Assembly: GCA_943788505.1 (NCBI GenBank)
Contig: CALSQR010000002.1
Span: forward strand, 1,129,213 to 1,193,212
Direction of reading: 5' to 3'
From: an uncultured bacterium
GTDB taxonomy: Bacteria > Bacteroidota > Rhodothermia > Rhodothermales > UBA10348
Length of the DNA stretch: 64,000 nucleotides
The position numbers and the translations under genes were made by a program. This document shows, piece by piece, positions 25,974 to 36,440 of the stretch. Below the pieces are notes generated by a model that saw only the letters and a program-made list of their open reading frames with translations, did not search any database and was not told the origin of the DNA. Position 1 is the first letter of the stretch, and the number at the start of each line of letters is the position of its first letter.

Positions 25974-27218
25974 ATGGCCCGGCGAGATAATTCCCACCCT
26001 TATTTAGTGCTGTTTGCTCTCTGGCTGATGGTGTTTTCTGCCAGCAGTCAGGTGATCATAGTATCCCCGATTCTTCCACGGATTGGTGAGGCGTTGAATA
26101 TTGCAGAGGAATTACAAGGGTGGCTAATCACGTCCTACGCTGTTTTTCTGAGCATTTTTGCACTCATCATCGGCCCTATTAGTGACAAGTTTGGTCGACG
26201 GCTGGTGCTGCTTCTCGGATGTGGATCTATGGCGGCGGCTCTTTGGATGCACGCTGTTGCCAACAACTTTACTGAGCTCCTGGTTATGCGTGCGGCAGCC
26301 GGCGCAGCTGGTGGAATGCTTAGTGGAGCGGCCGTGTCCTATGTGGGTGACTATTTCCTGTACAACAAGCGCGGTTGGGCAAACGGCTGGGTGATGAGTG
26401 GGATAGCTGTGGGACAGATAATAGGCATCCCTATTGGAACGATTTTAGCCAATATGTTCGGCTATAAAGGGGCCTTTCTCATGTTTGCCGGTACCATGAC
26501 TCTCACCACCGTACTGATTTGGCTGTATGTGCCTCAGCCTGACGTTAGGCGCAACACGAACAAACTTACGTTAAAATCTGCCATTGCAGGATATCGCGAG
26601 TTGCTTGGTCGACCTGTTGTTGTGGCGGCATCAGCAACATATTTCTTGATGTTTTTCAGTATTGGTCTTTATGTCATCTATCTACCAACCTGGCTTGAGG
26701 CCAGTCTGGGTGTCAGTGGTAATGCGATCGCCTCCTTGTTCTTTGTAGGGGGTATTGCCAACGTAATTGCTGGCCCATCAGCCGGAAAATTGTCCGATCG
26801 AACGGGTCGTAAGCCGCTCATTATTGTCTCATGTCTCGGCTTGGCAGCTGTGATGATGGTTACCACCTGGCTGACAACCTCCATGTTCATGGCATATGTT
26901 CTCTTCGGATTTGCCATGCTCATGTTCGCCCTTCGCATCAGTCCATTGCAGTCATTGATGACGGCCCTTGTAGAGGAAGATCGTCGCGGTGCACTACTTA
27001 GTCTGGCGGTTGCTATTGGGCAGGTAGGAATCGGCATAGGTGGTGCCGTTGCTGGTATTGGCTATGTGAAATACGGCTATTCGAGTAATACGATCGTTGG
27101 GGCAATTGCCATCCTTGGAATGGCCTATCTAGTTCACCGAACCCTGCCAGAACCCGAGCCCATCGAAAAGAAACCAACTCCTTTTAAAACAACAGAAGCG
27201 GACCAGAGCTCAGCCTGA
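25974..27218 (+). CDS. MFS family transporter
   Basis: 414 residues with about twelve hydrophobic segments. Motif A is clear in the loop between segments 2 and 3 (GPISDKFGRR), with its second-half copy GKLSDRTGRK. The antiporter-like glycine-rich segment MSGIAVGQIIGIPIGTILA follows. It is probably an inner-membrane drug or metabolite exporter of the DHA type; substrate unknown. The C-terminal tail is short and charged. The gene converges with rho. Confidence 0.88.
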   Translation: MARRDNSHPYLVLFALWLMVFSASSQVIIVSPILPRIGEALNIAEELQGWLITSYAVFLSIFALIIGPISDKFGRRLVLLLGCGSMAAALWMHAVANNFTELLVMRAAAGAAGGMLSGAAVSYVGDYFLYNKRGWANGWVMSGIAVGQIIGIPIGTILANMFGYKGAFLMFAGTMTLTTVLIWLYVPQPDVRRNTNKLTLKSAIAGYRELLGRPVVVAASATYFLMFFSIGLYVIYLPTWLEASLGVSGNAIASLFFVGGIANVIAGPSAGKLSDRTGRKPLIIVSCLGLAAVMMVTTWLTTSMFMAYVLFGFAMLMFALRISPLQSLMTALVEEDRRGALLSLAVAIGQVGIGIGGAVAGIGYVKYGYSSNTIVGAIAILGMAYLVHRTLPEPEPIEKKPTPFKTTEADQSSA

Positions 27219-27226
27219 TCCGCTTC
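27195..27226. terminator. Possible bidirectional terminator between MFS gene and rho
   Basis: GAAGCGGA (27195-27202) and TCCGCTTC (27219-27226) are perfect complements, spanning the MFS stop codon. Its location between convergent genes fits a shared terminator, but no clear T-run is present on either side. Confidence 0.4.
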
Positions 27227-27300
27227 GTTAATGTTGTTCGAAAGTCGCTTTTTACCCTTGCGGGCCTCGCATTGAAGCCGCCAGAGTATCCTTCCCAAGA

Positions 27301-29541
27301 CTAGGAGTTCATCGTTACCAAGAACTCGTCGTTCTTCTTCGTGCCACGCATTCTTTCGAGTAGGAAGTTCATGGCATCGACTGGCGACATGTCGGCAAGC
27401 AGCTTCCTCAAAATCCAGATGCGCTTGAGCTTGGCTTCAGGAATAAGCAATTCTTCCCGACGCGTTCCCGATTTCACGATGTGAATGGCTGGGAAGATCC
27501 GACGGTCTGCTAGCTCACGATCCAAGACGATTTCAGAGTTACCAGTTCCCTTAAATTCCTCGAAAATGACCTCATCCATACGGCTCCCCGTGTCGATGAG
27601 AGCTGTACCAATAATGGTAAGCGAGCCGCCTTCTTCAACGTTCCTAGCTGCTCCAAAGAAGCGTTTCGGTCCACGAAGAGCGCCGGCTTCCATACCGCCA
27701 GAAAGCGTCTTTCCGGTGGAGCTCGTCACCGCGTTATGCGCTCTTGCCAATCGTGTAATGGAGTCGAGCAGGATGACTACATCCTGACCAGCTTCAACCA
27801 AACGTTTGGCTTTCTGTAGCACAATGTCCGCTACTTCAACGTGCTTTTCCGGATCCTGATCGAATGTTGAGGCAATGACCTCTCCGTCCACGTGCCGGCG
27901 CATGTCAGTAACCTCCTCGGGACGTTCGTCCACGAGAAGGACGAGCAGGTGGCACTCAGGGTGATTGGTCGTGACGGCATTAGCGATCTTCTGAAGCAGA
28001 ATCGTCTTCCCCGTTTTTGGCTGGGCAACGATCAATGCACGCTGGCCCTTCCCAATAGGTGAAAACAGATCCATGACGCGCGTTGAGAACTCACCGCCCA
28101 GCGTTTGCAGCATCAGCTGCTCTTCAGGATAGTATGGTGTTAAGTAGTCGAAACTTGGGCGCTCGTCAATTTCTCCTGGAGGGCGTCCGTTGATAGAGTT
28201 GACTTGAATGAGTGCGAAGTAGCGCTCCCCTTCCTTCGGAGGACGGATTTCCCCGTCGACCGTGTCACCCATTTTTAGAGCAAAGCGTTTGATCTGCGAA
28301 GGTGAAACGTAAATGTCGTCTGGGCTCGGCAAATAGTTATACTCGGCGCTACGCAAGAATCCATACCCGTCTGGCAGGATCTGCAGTACACCAACTTTGC
28401 GAATCATGCCGTCGAGCTCCATTTGCTCCGGATCATGCGTCTGCATGTATTCGGGCTGGTTCTCGTACGTCAGACGACGACGTTCTTCCTGTTGCTCGCG
28501 GTTGCCTCTACGATTCCGACCACGTCCGCGACCAGTATCTTGGCGGTTGTACCGATCGTCGCGATTGCCACGATCATCACGGTCGTCGCGGTTGGAGCGA
28601 TTGGAGCGGTTGCTACCCTGATCGTCCCGATTGCGGTTGCGATTGCGATCATTGCGATCGTTACGGTTGCGATCATTTCGGTCATTGCTATTCCGTCCGC
28701 CCCGATCATCTTGACCACCTCGGTCATCACGATTCCGACGGCCTCCTCGGCCACGATCATTTCCTTCGTTGCGGTCGTTGCTGCGATCGTCACGTCCGCG
28801 ACGTCCTCGATTGCGGTCATCGCTGCGTCCACCACGGTCGTTGCGGTCATCGCCGCGTCCACCACGGTCGTTGCGGTCATCGCTGCGGCCGCCGCGATCA
28901 TTGCGGTCATCGCCGCGTCCACCACGCTCGTTGCGGTCATCGCTGCGTCCACCACGGTCGTTGCGGTCATCGCCGCGTCCACCTCGGTCGTTGCGGTCAT
29001 CGCTGCGTCCACCACGGTCGTTGCGGTCATCGCCGCGTCCACCTCGGTCGTTGCGGTCATCGCCGCGTCCACCTCGGTCGTTGCGGTCATCACCGCGTCC
29101 ACCTCGGTCGTTGCGGTCATCGCCGCGGTCGTCTCGGCTGCTACGGTCATCGCCGCGTCCACCGCGATCATCGCCACGACTTCTGCGGTTGGGTCTTCCG
29201 CCGCGACCGCCGCTCTGATCACTGTCGGAGTCGGCCTCGGGTTCAGCCTTGGCCTTGTCTTTTGACTCTGCGACTACGGGCTTTTCATCTCGCTTTTGCT
29301 TGCCGTCATCATCTTTACGGGAACGACTGCTTTTTCGAGCCGGAGCTTTTTTGGAGGGTCCCTCATCCGCTTCATCGTCGCGTCCGCGACGGCTAGAGCC
29401 TGCAGCAGCTTCTGCTTTGGCTTCAAGGATGAGATAGATAAGATCTTGTTTGCGCATCGCAGAGAACCGGCCAAGGTTCAACTGTTTCGCAATGTCTTTG
29501 AGTTCAGGAAGTTTTTTGTCCTGAAGGTCAGCAATTTTCAT
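27301..29541 (-). CDS. rho: Transcription termination factor Rho with long disordered insertion
   Basis: 746 residues against about 420 for E. coli Rho. The N-terminus (1-45) is the usual Rho helical domain ([24 protein letters not shown]). Residues about 46-357 form a disordered, Arg/Asp/Asn/Gly-rich insertion including ten perfect-length decapeptide repeats. The RNA-binding cold-shock-like domain follows ([20 protein letters not shown]), then the ATPase: Walker [14 protein letters not shown], Walker [17 protein letters not shown] and the R-loop [18 protein letters not shown]. Rho ends transcripts by translocating on RNA. In Bacteroides thetaiotaomicron a Rho insertion of this kind supports phase separation, so a similar role is plausible here. 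Confidence 0.96.
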   Translation of the reverse strand: MKIADLQDKKLPELKDIAKQLNLGRFSAMRKQDLIYLILEAKAEAAAGSSRRGRDDEADEGPSKKAPARKSSRSRKDDDGKQKRDEKPVVAESKDKAKAEPEADSDSDQSGGRGGRPNRRSRGDDRGGRGDDRSSRDDRGDDRNDRGGRGDDRNDRGGRGDDRNDRGGRGDDRNDRGGRSDDRNDRGGRGDDRNDRGGRSDDRNERGGRGDDRNDRGGRSDDRNDRGGRGDDRNDRGGRSDDRNRGRRGRDDRSNDRNEGNDRGRGGRRNRDDRGGQDDRGGRNSNDRNDRNRNDRNDRNRNRNRDDQGSNRSNRSNRDDRDDRGNRDDRYNRQDTGRGRGRNRRGNREQQEERRRLTYENQPEYMQTHDPEQMELDGMIRKVGVLQILPDGYGFLRSAEYNYLPSPDDIYVSPSQIKRFALKMGDTVDGEIRPPKEGERYFALIQVNSINGRPPGEIDERPSFDYLTPYYPEEQLMLQTLGGEFSTRVMDLFSPIGKGQRALIVAQPKTGKTILLQKIANAVTTNHPECHLLVLLVDERPEEVTDMRRHVDGEVIASTFDQDPEKHVEVADIVLQKAKRLVEAGQDVVILLDSITRLARAHNAVTSSTGKTLSGGMEAGALRGPKRFFGAARNVEEGGSLTIIGTALIDTGSRMDEVIFEEFKGTGNSEIVLDRELADRRIFPAIHIVKSGTRREELLIPEAKLKRIWILRKLLADMSPVDAMNFLLERMRGTKKNDEFLVTMNS
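28822..29121 (-). repeat. Ten tandem 30-bp repeats inside rho
   Basis: Residues 141-240 consist of ten consecutive units of DDRN(D/E)RGGR(G/S), each exactly 30 bases and nearly identical in DNA. The period keeps the frame. Long open frames on the opposite strand and in other frames across this block are artefacts of the repeat composition. Confidence 0.95.
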
Positions 29542-29928
29542 GTAGTGATGGAACTGCTTCCGACTGAGTCACATCTGGTGCGCATATCGGGGAAGAGAAA
29601 GAGGTGCGTTCCGGAGATGGTCTGCACGGAAAGTACCCGACGTTCAATCGAAGCTGTTCGACTAGGGGAAACGTTGGAAAAAGAAAGAATGCAGCGGAAG
29701 GTCCGCCGGAGAGTGGTGCCGAAACCCGGAAAGGAGTTGGGCTGGCAGATCGCCTTGGCATGGACGTTTGGGTCTACATGCAAGGGATTCTTACCTCAAG
29801 ATAGCCCTCCAACACATAAAATCAATGATGGTTCGTTTTTGAGGTGGAGAATTACATAAAATAAGGCCCATCAAAGCAGGTCCATAGTCTACCAGAAAGC
29901 CTGTGGGCAGCCCTCGCTTTCAGCCTTC
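29542..29928. other. Non-coding region upstream of rho
   Basis: 387 bases between folC and rho, both on the minus strand. No gene is supported. Because rho is often autoregulated through its leader, a long 5' leader may lie here, but no attenuator hairpin with a T-run was identified. A weak minus-strand stem (GAAAGC...GCTTTC, about 29901-29925) follows folC. Confidence 0.4.
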
Positions 29929-31242
29929 TCATTTGGCAATCGCTTGTTTCCATTCTAGTGCTTTGGCCGCCAACATATGGGATCCAGCAACTAGGCAAGG
30001 CTGTCCTTTTCTACATGCCTGTTCTAGAGTGCCGGTGACGTCGTATTGTCCATAAATAGGCTTTAAACCACTAATAGATAGCTTATTAGCAGTTTCCTCG
30101 GCCGATTGACCCCTAGCCCCATTGGTTGGAAAACAGTGCACATCGACCTTCATGTGAGCCCTTACGAAGGCTTCGTGGATCACGAATCCCATAGTAGATG
30201 CATCTTTATCGGCTAGGCATCCAAAAAGCAGACATGCTGTCGTTTCTGACCCCTTGCCAGAGTTTTCTAAAGCCGCAATAAAACTTTTCACGGTGGCATG
30301 CAATGCCTGCGGATTGTGTGCCACATCGACGATAATGAGTGGATCGTGGTGTATCTCCTCATGCCGTGCCCGGAGTCCAGAATATCCCGCAATATCTGCA
30401 AGGGCCTCTCGCACAGCCGTATCGGAGACGGGAAGAGATAGCGCATCGATGGTTGCAAGTGCCACGGTCGCATTGTCCACTTGGTGCGCACCCGAAAGGG
30501 AAAGTTTGATATCAGAAATAGAGCGAAGGGAAGAGGTCAGCATAATCTCTTTATCAATGCTGTGCGGTAGCTCAGTCTTAGATAATGGTTCAATCAGCAA
30601 TGACCCAAGTCGAGCTGCTTCGTCCACCATAACTACTCGTGCTTCATCCGGCAGCCGACCTAGAACTACGCTTCGCGAAGGGCGCATTATGCCTGCCTTC
30701 TCTAGCGCGATGGCGCTGAGCGTATCGCCGAGTAGGTCTGTGTGGTCCATTCCAATTGATGTGATGACGGATGCTTCAGGACTGAGGACATTGGCAGCAT
30801 CCAGACGCCCCCCAAGACCAATCTCTACGATGGCCCAATCGACATGGTGTGCGGCAAAGCACGATAATGAAAACGCCAGAGCACCCTCAAAAAAGCTCGG
30901 CGCAACGTCTGCAAGAAGGTCTGCATGTTCTGCTATAGAACGTTCCAGCCATGTAGGATCCGGAAGACGTCCATCGATGCGCATACGTTCACGTACGTCC
31001 ACTAGATGAGGCGAGGTATGCAGTCCTGTCCGAAAGCCAGAAGCTGTCAGCATGGCAGCAATCATGGAAGCGGTTGATCCTTTACCGTTGGTACCGCCCA
31101 CCAGGATGGTTTTGAATGAGAAGTCGGGTCGCCCCATTCCATTCAGAAGCGCACTGATTCGTCCGAATCCAGGATGGATAGCCGATGCGCCCGACGTTAG
31201 ATAGCCGGGAAGCTGCATGAGGGGATCAAGCGGATCAGACAT
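29929..31242 (-). CDS. folC: Bifunctional folylpolyglutamate/dihydrofolate synthase
   Basis: 437 residues. The family nucleotide loop is VGGTNGKGSTASMIAAML near residue 50, followed by DVRERMRIDG, EIGLGGRLDAANVL and TSIGMDHTDLLGDTLSAIALEKAGI, then DVAHNPQAL in the C-terminal domain. The enzyme adds glutamate to folates and, in many bacteria, to dihydropteroate. It overlaps the end of tsaE by 8 bases and is the last gene of the porX-tsaE-folC run. Confidence 0.95.
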   Translation of the reverse strand: MSDPLDPLMQLPGYLTSGASAIHPGFGRISALLNGMGRPDFSFKTILVGGTNGKGSTASMIAAMLTASGFRTGLHTSPHLVDVRERMRIDGRLPDPTWLERSIAEHADLLADVAPSFFEGALAFSLSCFAAHHVDWAIVEIGLGGRLDAANVLSPEASVITSIGMDHTDLLGDTLSAIALEKAGIMRPSRSVVLGRLPDEARVVMVDEAARLGSLLIEPLSKTELPHSIDKEIMLTSSLRSISDIKLSLSGAHQVDNATVALATIDALSLPVSDTAVREALADIAGYSGLRARHEEIHHDPLIIVDVAHNPQALHATVKSFIAALENSGKGSETTACLLFGCLADKDASTMGFVIHEAFVRAHMKVDVHCFPTNGARGQSAEETANKLSISGLKPIYGQYDVTGTLEQACRKGQPCLVAGSHMLAAKALEWKQAIAK

Positions 31243-31672
31243 CGCGAATAGCCGGGTGAATGCTAATGTCTCGAGTATCGTCGCCCCCGTGAATGATTCG
31301 GACTAAGAACGTCGATTGCGGTAGAAGCGATTCTGCTTTTTCAGGCCATTCGATCAGGCAGATCCCATCTCCACCGATATACTCATCAGCGCCGGAGCGA
31401 AGCAGTTCGCTGGTATCCTCTAAACGGTATAGGTCCAGGTGATATACAGGAATACGTCCGGAATACTCGTGTGCAATGGTGAACGTGGGGCTGGAAACAG
31501 TATCGGGGTCTACACCATGAGCAGACGCAATCCCTTTCACGAAGTGGGTTTTTCCTGCACCAAGATCACCAATCATCGCCACGACATCTCCGGCGACGAG
31601 TTGCTCTCCGAAGGTGCGGCCGATCCGCATGGTCTCATCGACCGAATGACTTGTACCGGCAAACGATTTCAT
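31235..31672 (-). CDS. tsaE: tRNA threonylcarbamoyladenosine biosynthesis ATPase
   Basis: 145 residues with Walker A GDLGAGKTHFVKG, the signature SSPTFTIAHEY, DLYRL and a LIEWPEKAESLLP motif, all typical. TsaE works with TsaB and TsaD to make t6A37 in ANN-decoding tRNAs. It starts 22 bases after the porX stop and overlaps folC by 8 bases, so cotranscription is very likely. Confidence 0.95.
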   Translation of the reverse strand: MKSFAGTSHSVDETMRIGRTFGEQLVAGDVVAMIGDLGAGKTHFVKGIASAHGVDPDTVSSPTFTIAHEYSGRIPVYHLDLYRLEDTSELLRSGADEYIGGDGICLIEWPEKAESLLPQSTFLVRIIHGGDDTRDISIHPAIRDV

Positions 31673-31694
31673 GAGCGGAGGTTGGTTGGATGAA

Positions 31695-33257
31695 TCAACG
31701 AGGTCGCATGGTGATAACTGGGAGAATCATTTCATCAAGGGAGATTCCACCATGCTGCATGGTATCTCGATATTTGTGGACATACTGGTTGTAGTTCGTC
31801 GGGTAGACGAAGTAGTAGTCCTCCTTGGCGATGATAAAATTCGTATTCCGGTGATCCGATGGGAGACCAAATTCCTCCGGATGTCGGACAAACACGGCGT
31901 GTCTGCTGTCACACTTGAGGTTTTTGCCATATTTGTAGCGCAGTGCGGTTGACGTCTCTCGATCGCCGACCACCTTCGTGGGGTGAAGGCTTCGGATGGC
32001 GCCGTGGTCTGTCGTGATGACAATAGTGCAGTCCGTCTCGGCAAGCTGCTGGAAGGCCTGGAAAAGCCAAGAATGCTCAAACCACGTCTTGGTTAGGGCG
32101 CGATAGGCCCGCTCATCCGGTGCGATTTCTTTGAGAACGGCGGAGTCGGAACGGCTGTGAGCCAGGATGTCAACAAAGTTGACCACCACGGCACTTAGAT
32201 CGCTTTGTAGTAGATCGTGCACCGAGTTCAGGAATTCGCGACCGTCTTTCGACCCGATCAATTTATCGTAGCGCACTCGTGCTTTGATGTGCCGCCTCTC
32301 CAGCTGATCGTTCAGAAACTGCTCTTCGTTGCGGTTGCGGCTATGTTCATCATCTTCACCTTGCGCCCAAATGCGCGGGTATCTCTCCGCTAAGTCACTC
32401 GGGAGGAGGCCGGAAAAAATGGAATTCCTAGAATACGGAGTAGCCGTAGGCAGGATAGAAAAATGATAATCCTTCTTCATTGAGTACAGCGGGGAGAGCA
32501 GGCTCTCAAACTCTAGCCACTGATCCCATCGCATGCAGTCGATCACAAAAAAGATGACGGGTCGATCCTTGCCCAGTTCAGGCGTAACCCACTTTTGAAT
32601 CACCTCATGAGACAGTGGGGGCCTGTCTTGATCTGGTGCTCGGTCTACTCCTGCAATCCAGCTGCGATAGCTGTCTTCGACATACTTTGAAAAAGCCCTA
32701 TTGGCCTCCTGCAACTGGTCGTCGAACACTTGACGCACGCCCTCATCAGCATCGAGTTCGACATCGTATTTGATCAGACGCTGATGAAGCGCCACCCAGT
32801 CCGCATGATCCAACGGATTCATTAACGCGCTGGTGATCTCTCCGAAAGACTGCAAGTAATTTTGAGAGGCCTTTTCTGACTCAATCCGTCTTCGGTCTAG
32901 GATCCTCTTGCATGTTAGGAGGACCTGGCTCGGGTTGACAGGCTTTGTCAGGTAGTCGCTGATCTTGCCCCCGAGCGCTTCTTCCATGATGCGCTCTTCT
33001 TCGCTTTTCGTGATCATAACCACCGGCATATCAGCCGATATATCCTTGATCTCATTGAGCGTATCGAGCCCTCCCATGCCGGGCATCTGCTCATCAAGTA
33101 AGACCAGATCACAATTGCCTTTTCGGACTTCGTCCAAGGCATCTACGCCGTTCGTAACACTTGTTACTTCGTAGCCGCGTGATTCTAGAAAAAGGATGTG
33201 AGGCCGCAACAGGTCGATTTCGTCATCGGCCCACAGGATTCGGGAGAGCGTTGCCAT
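31695..33257 (-). CDS. porX: PorX-type response regulator with PglZ phosphodiesterase domain
   Basis: 520 residues. The receiver domain (1-120) has acidic residues D11-D12, phosphoacceptor Asp55 in VLLDEQMPG, and the switch Thr and Lys (MITKSEEE, YLTKPVNP). After a helical linker, the PglZ domain shows metal-site motifs: FFVIDCMRWDQW, PTATPYSRNSIFSG, VNFVDILAHSR and ITTDHGAIRSLHPT. In Bacteroidota PorX is phosphorylated with PorY and controls the type IX secretion system; the PglZ domain is a zinc phosphodiesterase acting on cyclic oligonucleotides. No porY is adjacent. Confidence 0.92.
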   Translation of the reverse strand: MATLSRILWADDEIDLLRPHILFLESRGYEVTSVTNGVDALDEVRKGNCDLVLLDEQMPGMGGLDTLNEIKDISADMPVVMITKSEEERIMEEALGGKISDYLTKPVNPSQVLLTCKRILDRRRIESEKASQNYLQSFGEITSALMNPLDHADWVALHQRLIKYDVELDADEGVRQVFDDQLQEANRAFSKYVEDSYRSWIAGVDRAPDQDRPPLSHEVIQKWVTPELGKDRPVIFFVIDCMRWDQWLEFESLLSPLYSMKKDYHFSILPTATPYSRNSIFSGLLPSDLAERYPRIWAQGEDDEHSRNRNEEQFLNDQLERRHIKARVRYDKLIGSKDGREFLNSVHDLLQSDLSAVVVNFVDILAHSRSDSAVLKEIAPDERAYRALTKTWFEHSWLFQAFQQLAETDCTIVITTDHGAIRSLHPTKVVGDRETSTALRYKYGKNLKCDSRHAVFVRHPEEFGLPSDHRNTNFIIAKEDYYFVYPTNYNQYVHKYRDTMQHGGISLDEMILPVITMRPR

Positions 33258-33526
33258 TCGATTCAGGGTTTCGTCCGCAAAAGAAGTCGTTCAGTAGCTG
33301 TGTCGAAGTGCGGCGAAAGGGCTAGATGAATGAAGGCGCATTTAGAATGATACCGCAGCTTGTCCCTCAGGATCCGGCACCAGCAATATCAACCTTCTTG
33401 TGCAGTTGACTGCGCGGAAAATGCGACGCCAGAAATGTCGCTTTCGCATTCGAAAATTCGATGCATTAGCAAACACATGGGCCCATTGCTCGTTCTACTT
33501 TTAAAGACACCAACTAATGAACGGCT

Positions 33527-34033
33527 ATGAATAAGCGCACACTCGACGCAGTTAATAATCAGATTCAGGCTGAATTCCAGTCTGCCTATATCTACCTCTC
33601 CATGTCTGCAATTTTTGAAGACATGAAAATGAGTGGTGCTGCCAATTGGATGCGCATCCAATGGCAGGAAGAAACGGCTCACGCGATGAAGCTTTTCGAT
33701 CATCTCATCCGCCGTGGTCAGGCGCCCGATTTGCAATCCATTACGGCTCCTGATGTGACTTTCGAATCTGCTCTGGACGCCTTCGAACAGGTTCTCGAGC
33801 ATGAGCGCCACGTTACACGGCTGATACACTCTCTCTACGAAGTGGCCGTCGAAGAAAAAGACTACGCCCTTCAAACCCTTCTGCATTGGTATATCGATGA
33901 GCAGGTGGAAGAAGAAGAAAATGCAGAAGCCATCATTGATAGCCTGAGGCTTGCCGGTTCGTCAGGTCAGGGTCTATTTATGGTTGATCGCGAACTTGGT
34001 CTGCGCACCCCCGAGGCCGAAGGCGAAGAATAA
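33527..34033 (+). CDS. ftnA: Ferritin
   Basis: 168 residues, the four-helix bundle of bacterial non-haem ferritin. Ferroxidase ligands are placed normally: Glu in QAEFQSAY, Glu and His in WQEETAHAM, then LEHERHVT and the Gln region DEQVEEEENAEAI. It stores iron in the cytoplasm. The 269 bases upstream show no gene; an imperfect palindrome (about 33446-33464, GCATTCGAAAATTCGATGC) could be an operator, which is only a guess. Confidence 0.95.
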   Translation: MNKRTLDAVNNQIQAEFQSAYIYLSMSAIFEDMKMSGAANWMRIQWQEETAHAMKLFDHLIRRGQAPDLQSITAPDVTFESALDAFEQVLEHERHVTRLIHSLYEVAVEEKDYALQTLLHWYIDEQVEEEENAEAIIDSLRLAGSSGQGLFMVDRELGLRTPEAEGEE

Positions 34034-34098
34034 GCTATCCCAAATCTGGTATGGGAGTGCTACTTTGACGGTCTGCCACCCAACCGACCGTCACAACT

Positions 34099-36426
34099 AT
34101 GCATTCTGCCCGGTACTCAGCCCTATTCTGTCTGATTCTCATCCTTCAGCTATGCTTCTTGGTTTCTGGAGCAATGGCGCAGGATACGTCTACGCCGTCC
34201 AGAACGGATCTCGATATCCTGATACCGAAGCAGGAAGCCGCTCCGGTAATTGATGGATATCTAGACGAGGACGTGTGGGAGCAGGCTGCTCTGGCGACCG
34301 GCTTCATGCAATATATCCCTGTCGATGGACGTCCCGCTGAAGACGGAACTGACGTCAAAGTGTGGTATAGCTCTAGCGCTCTCTACGTGGGCATTATTGC
34401 CGCGGAAATACATGGTGAAGTCCGTTCTACGCTAGCTGATCGTGATAAGCTGGATAACGATGATCGCGTGATTATTGTGCTCGATACGTACAACGATCAA
34501 CGCTCCGCATTCGCTTTCATCGTTAACCCGATCGGACAACAGGCTGACGGAACGCTTCGGGATAACTCGTCGACATCGGGAGAGCCCTTTCACGTGGACG
34601 AAAATCCAGATTTTCATTTCACATCAGCGGGACGGTTGACGGAGACGGGATACGTCGTTGAGGTAGAAATTCCGTTTAAGAGCCTTCGATTTACAAATGC
34701 AGAATTTCAGGATTGGGGATTCAATGTTCTTAGAAAAGTTCAACACTCCGACTACTGGTCTTCTTGGAGTGGCGTCCGACTAGGGGCGGCATCTTTTATG
34801 GGACAAAGCGGGTCGCTCGTCGGTCTGTCCGAACTTAAAAGAGGCCGTGTACTGGACATCAACCCTGAAATCCGTGGCGCCCTTCGACGAGGACCTGATC
34901 CGGAGAAATTTAAACGGGACACTACTGACCCGTTGGGTCTAAATGTTCGCTACGGCCTGTCTTCAAACATGGTATTCAATGCAACGCTGAATCCTGATTT
35001 TGCGCAGATCGAGGCAGACGTTGTGCAGATCAACTACGACCCGCGTCGCTCCGTTGCGTATCCCGAAAGGAGACCGTTTTTTCTAGATGGCATCGAGCTT
35101 TTCAACTCCCCAACTCGTCTGATATACACCCGCAGTATTGCCAACCCGCTAGCAGCGGCGAAAATAGCTGGCAAGGTGGGTGCCACGAATGTGGCCGCTC
35201 TAACGGCCGTGGATAACGACGGGCCTTCCATTGCTAATGCTGATGCCTCGTTGGCAAATGCTATCCGCATCAAACGAGACCTGGGCGGGCAGAATAGCAT
35301 CGGTTTAGTATACACGGACCGGTTTCATGATGACTGGTACAACAGAGTGATGGCCATAGATGGCAATTTGATTGCTCGGGACAAGTACTCTTTCACGGCC
35401 CAAACAGGATTTAGCTCAACCACGAACCATGATGGTGTGGCACCGATGTGGAATATTTCGGCCTCGGCATCGACTCGAAAATGGTCTAGCAGTATCAGTT
35501 CGACGGGATACCACCCTGATTTCGACCCAGCTGTTGGATTCATCAGCCGCGGCGACCATGTCTCCATCAGCCTCGGCAGCCAGCGGACCTTTTACGGTGA
35601 GGAAGGTGATTTCTTGGAGCGGACAGCCGTTTCTCTACGGGCAATTGGAGGCTGGGACTACCTGGACTTTGTCCACGGAAGAGATACGGTGGACAGACGT
35701 CTCTATCCTTCGTTTAATTTTAGAATCCGAGGTGGTTGGGGACTAAGCATCTTCACGTGGATCGAAACCTTCGGCTACCCGGCTAACTTCTTCACTCATT
35801 ACTATCTCCAGACAGAATCCGGATTCGAGCCGTATGTCGGTGAGCCCAGTCTATTTAACCTTGGGCCGATGATCACGCTCTCGACGCCACAGTTCAATAA
35901 GGTCTCGGGTTTTATCAAATACGGATTTGGTCGGGACCCGAACTATGACGAATGGTCAGATGCCAACCTGCGAAATATTGAACTGGAGGTTCGTTTTACA
36001 CCAACCGATCAGGTGCGGCTCGAATTACGCTATGATCACCAACAGCATTTCCGCGCCAGCGACAAGTCGCTTGTTTCCTTGAGTCGAGTACCTAGGCTCA
36101 AGGTTGAATACCAGATTACATCCTCGCTTTTCCTGCGTTTTGTCGGGCAATACAGGTCTCTCTACAAAGACGCATTTAGAGATGATTCAAGAACGAATCT
36201 CCCCATATATTTCCGCACGTCTGATGGGGACTTTGTTAGGGCTGAATCACGCCGTAGGAACAATATCCAGGCGGACTTCCTGCTTTCCTACCGTCCGTCA
36301 CCGGGTACTGTTTTCTTCGTAGGCTATGGATCGGCGATGAGCGAGAGGAACACCTATCGGTTCCAAGACTTGACCCGCCAGTCCGATGGCTTCTTCATGA
36401 AGCTGAGCTACCTGTTCAGGGTCTGA
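34099..36426 (+). CDS. DUF5916 outer-membrane protein with CBM9-like N-terminal domain
   Basis: 775 residues. A signal peptide covers 1-28 (FCLILILQLCFLVSGAMAQ). Residues about 45-225 form a CBM9-like/DOMON sandwich (VIDGYLDEDVWEQA, then VEVEIPFKSLRF and WGFNVLRK). The rest matches the DUF5916 barrel region, including TLNPDFAQIEADVVQINYD and YPERRPFFLDG, and ends in a beta strand FFMKLSYLFRV. The family is common in Bacteroidota and Rhodothermota; it is thought to be an outer-membrane protein, with function unknown. Confidence 0.85.
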   Translation: MHSARYSALFCLILILQLCFLVSGAMAQDTSTPSRTDLDILIPKQEAAPVIDGYLDEDVWEQAALATGFMQYIPVDGRPAEDGTDVKVWYSSSALYVGIIAAEIHGEVRSTLADRDKLDNDDRVIIVLDTYNDQRSAFAFIVNPIGQQADGTLRDNSSTSGEPFHVDENPDFHFTSAGRLTETGYVVEVEIPFKSLRFTNAEFQDWGFNVLRKVQHSDYWSSWSGVRLGAASFMGQSGSLVGLSELKRGRVLDINPEIRGALRRGPDPEKFKRDTTDPLGLNVRYGLSSNMVFNATLNPDFAQIEADVVQINYDPRRSVAYPERRPFFLDGIELFNSPTRLIYTRSIANPLAAAKIAGKVGATNVAALTAVDNDGPSIANADASLANAIRIKRDLGGQNSIGLVYTDRFHDDWYNRVMAIDGNLIARDKYSFTAQTGFSSTTNHDGVAPMWNISASASTRKWSSSISSTGYHPDFDPAVGFISRGDHVSISLGSQRTFYGEEGDFLERTAVSLRAIGGWDYLDFVHGRDTVDRRLYPSFNFRIRGGWGLSIFTWIETFGYPANFFTHYYLQTESGFEPYVGEPSLFNLGPMITLSTPQFNKVSGFIKYGFGRDPNYDEWSDANLRNIELEVRFTPTDQVRLELRYDHQQHFRASDKSLVSLSRVPRLKVEYQITSSLFLRFVGQYRSLYKDAFRDDSRTNLPIYFRTSDGDFVRAESRRRNNIQADFLLSYRPSPGTVFFVGYGSAMSERNTYRFQDLTRQSDGFFMKLSYLFRV

Positions 36427-36440
36427 TTTATTTCTATTCC

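Noticed and set aside
28822-29121. CRISPR-like periodicity
   Set aside because: The 30-bp units are directly adjacent with no unique spacers and lie in frame within rho.
28302-29396. Long open frames (up to about 360 codons) opposite and out of frame with rho
   Set aside because: They arise from the 30-bp repeat block, have repetitive low-complexity translations and are fully covered by the intact rho gene.
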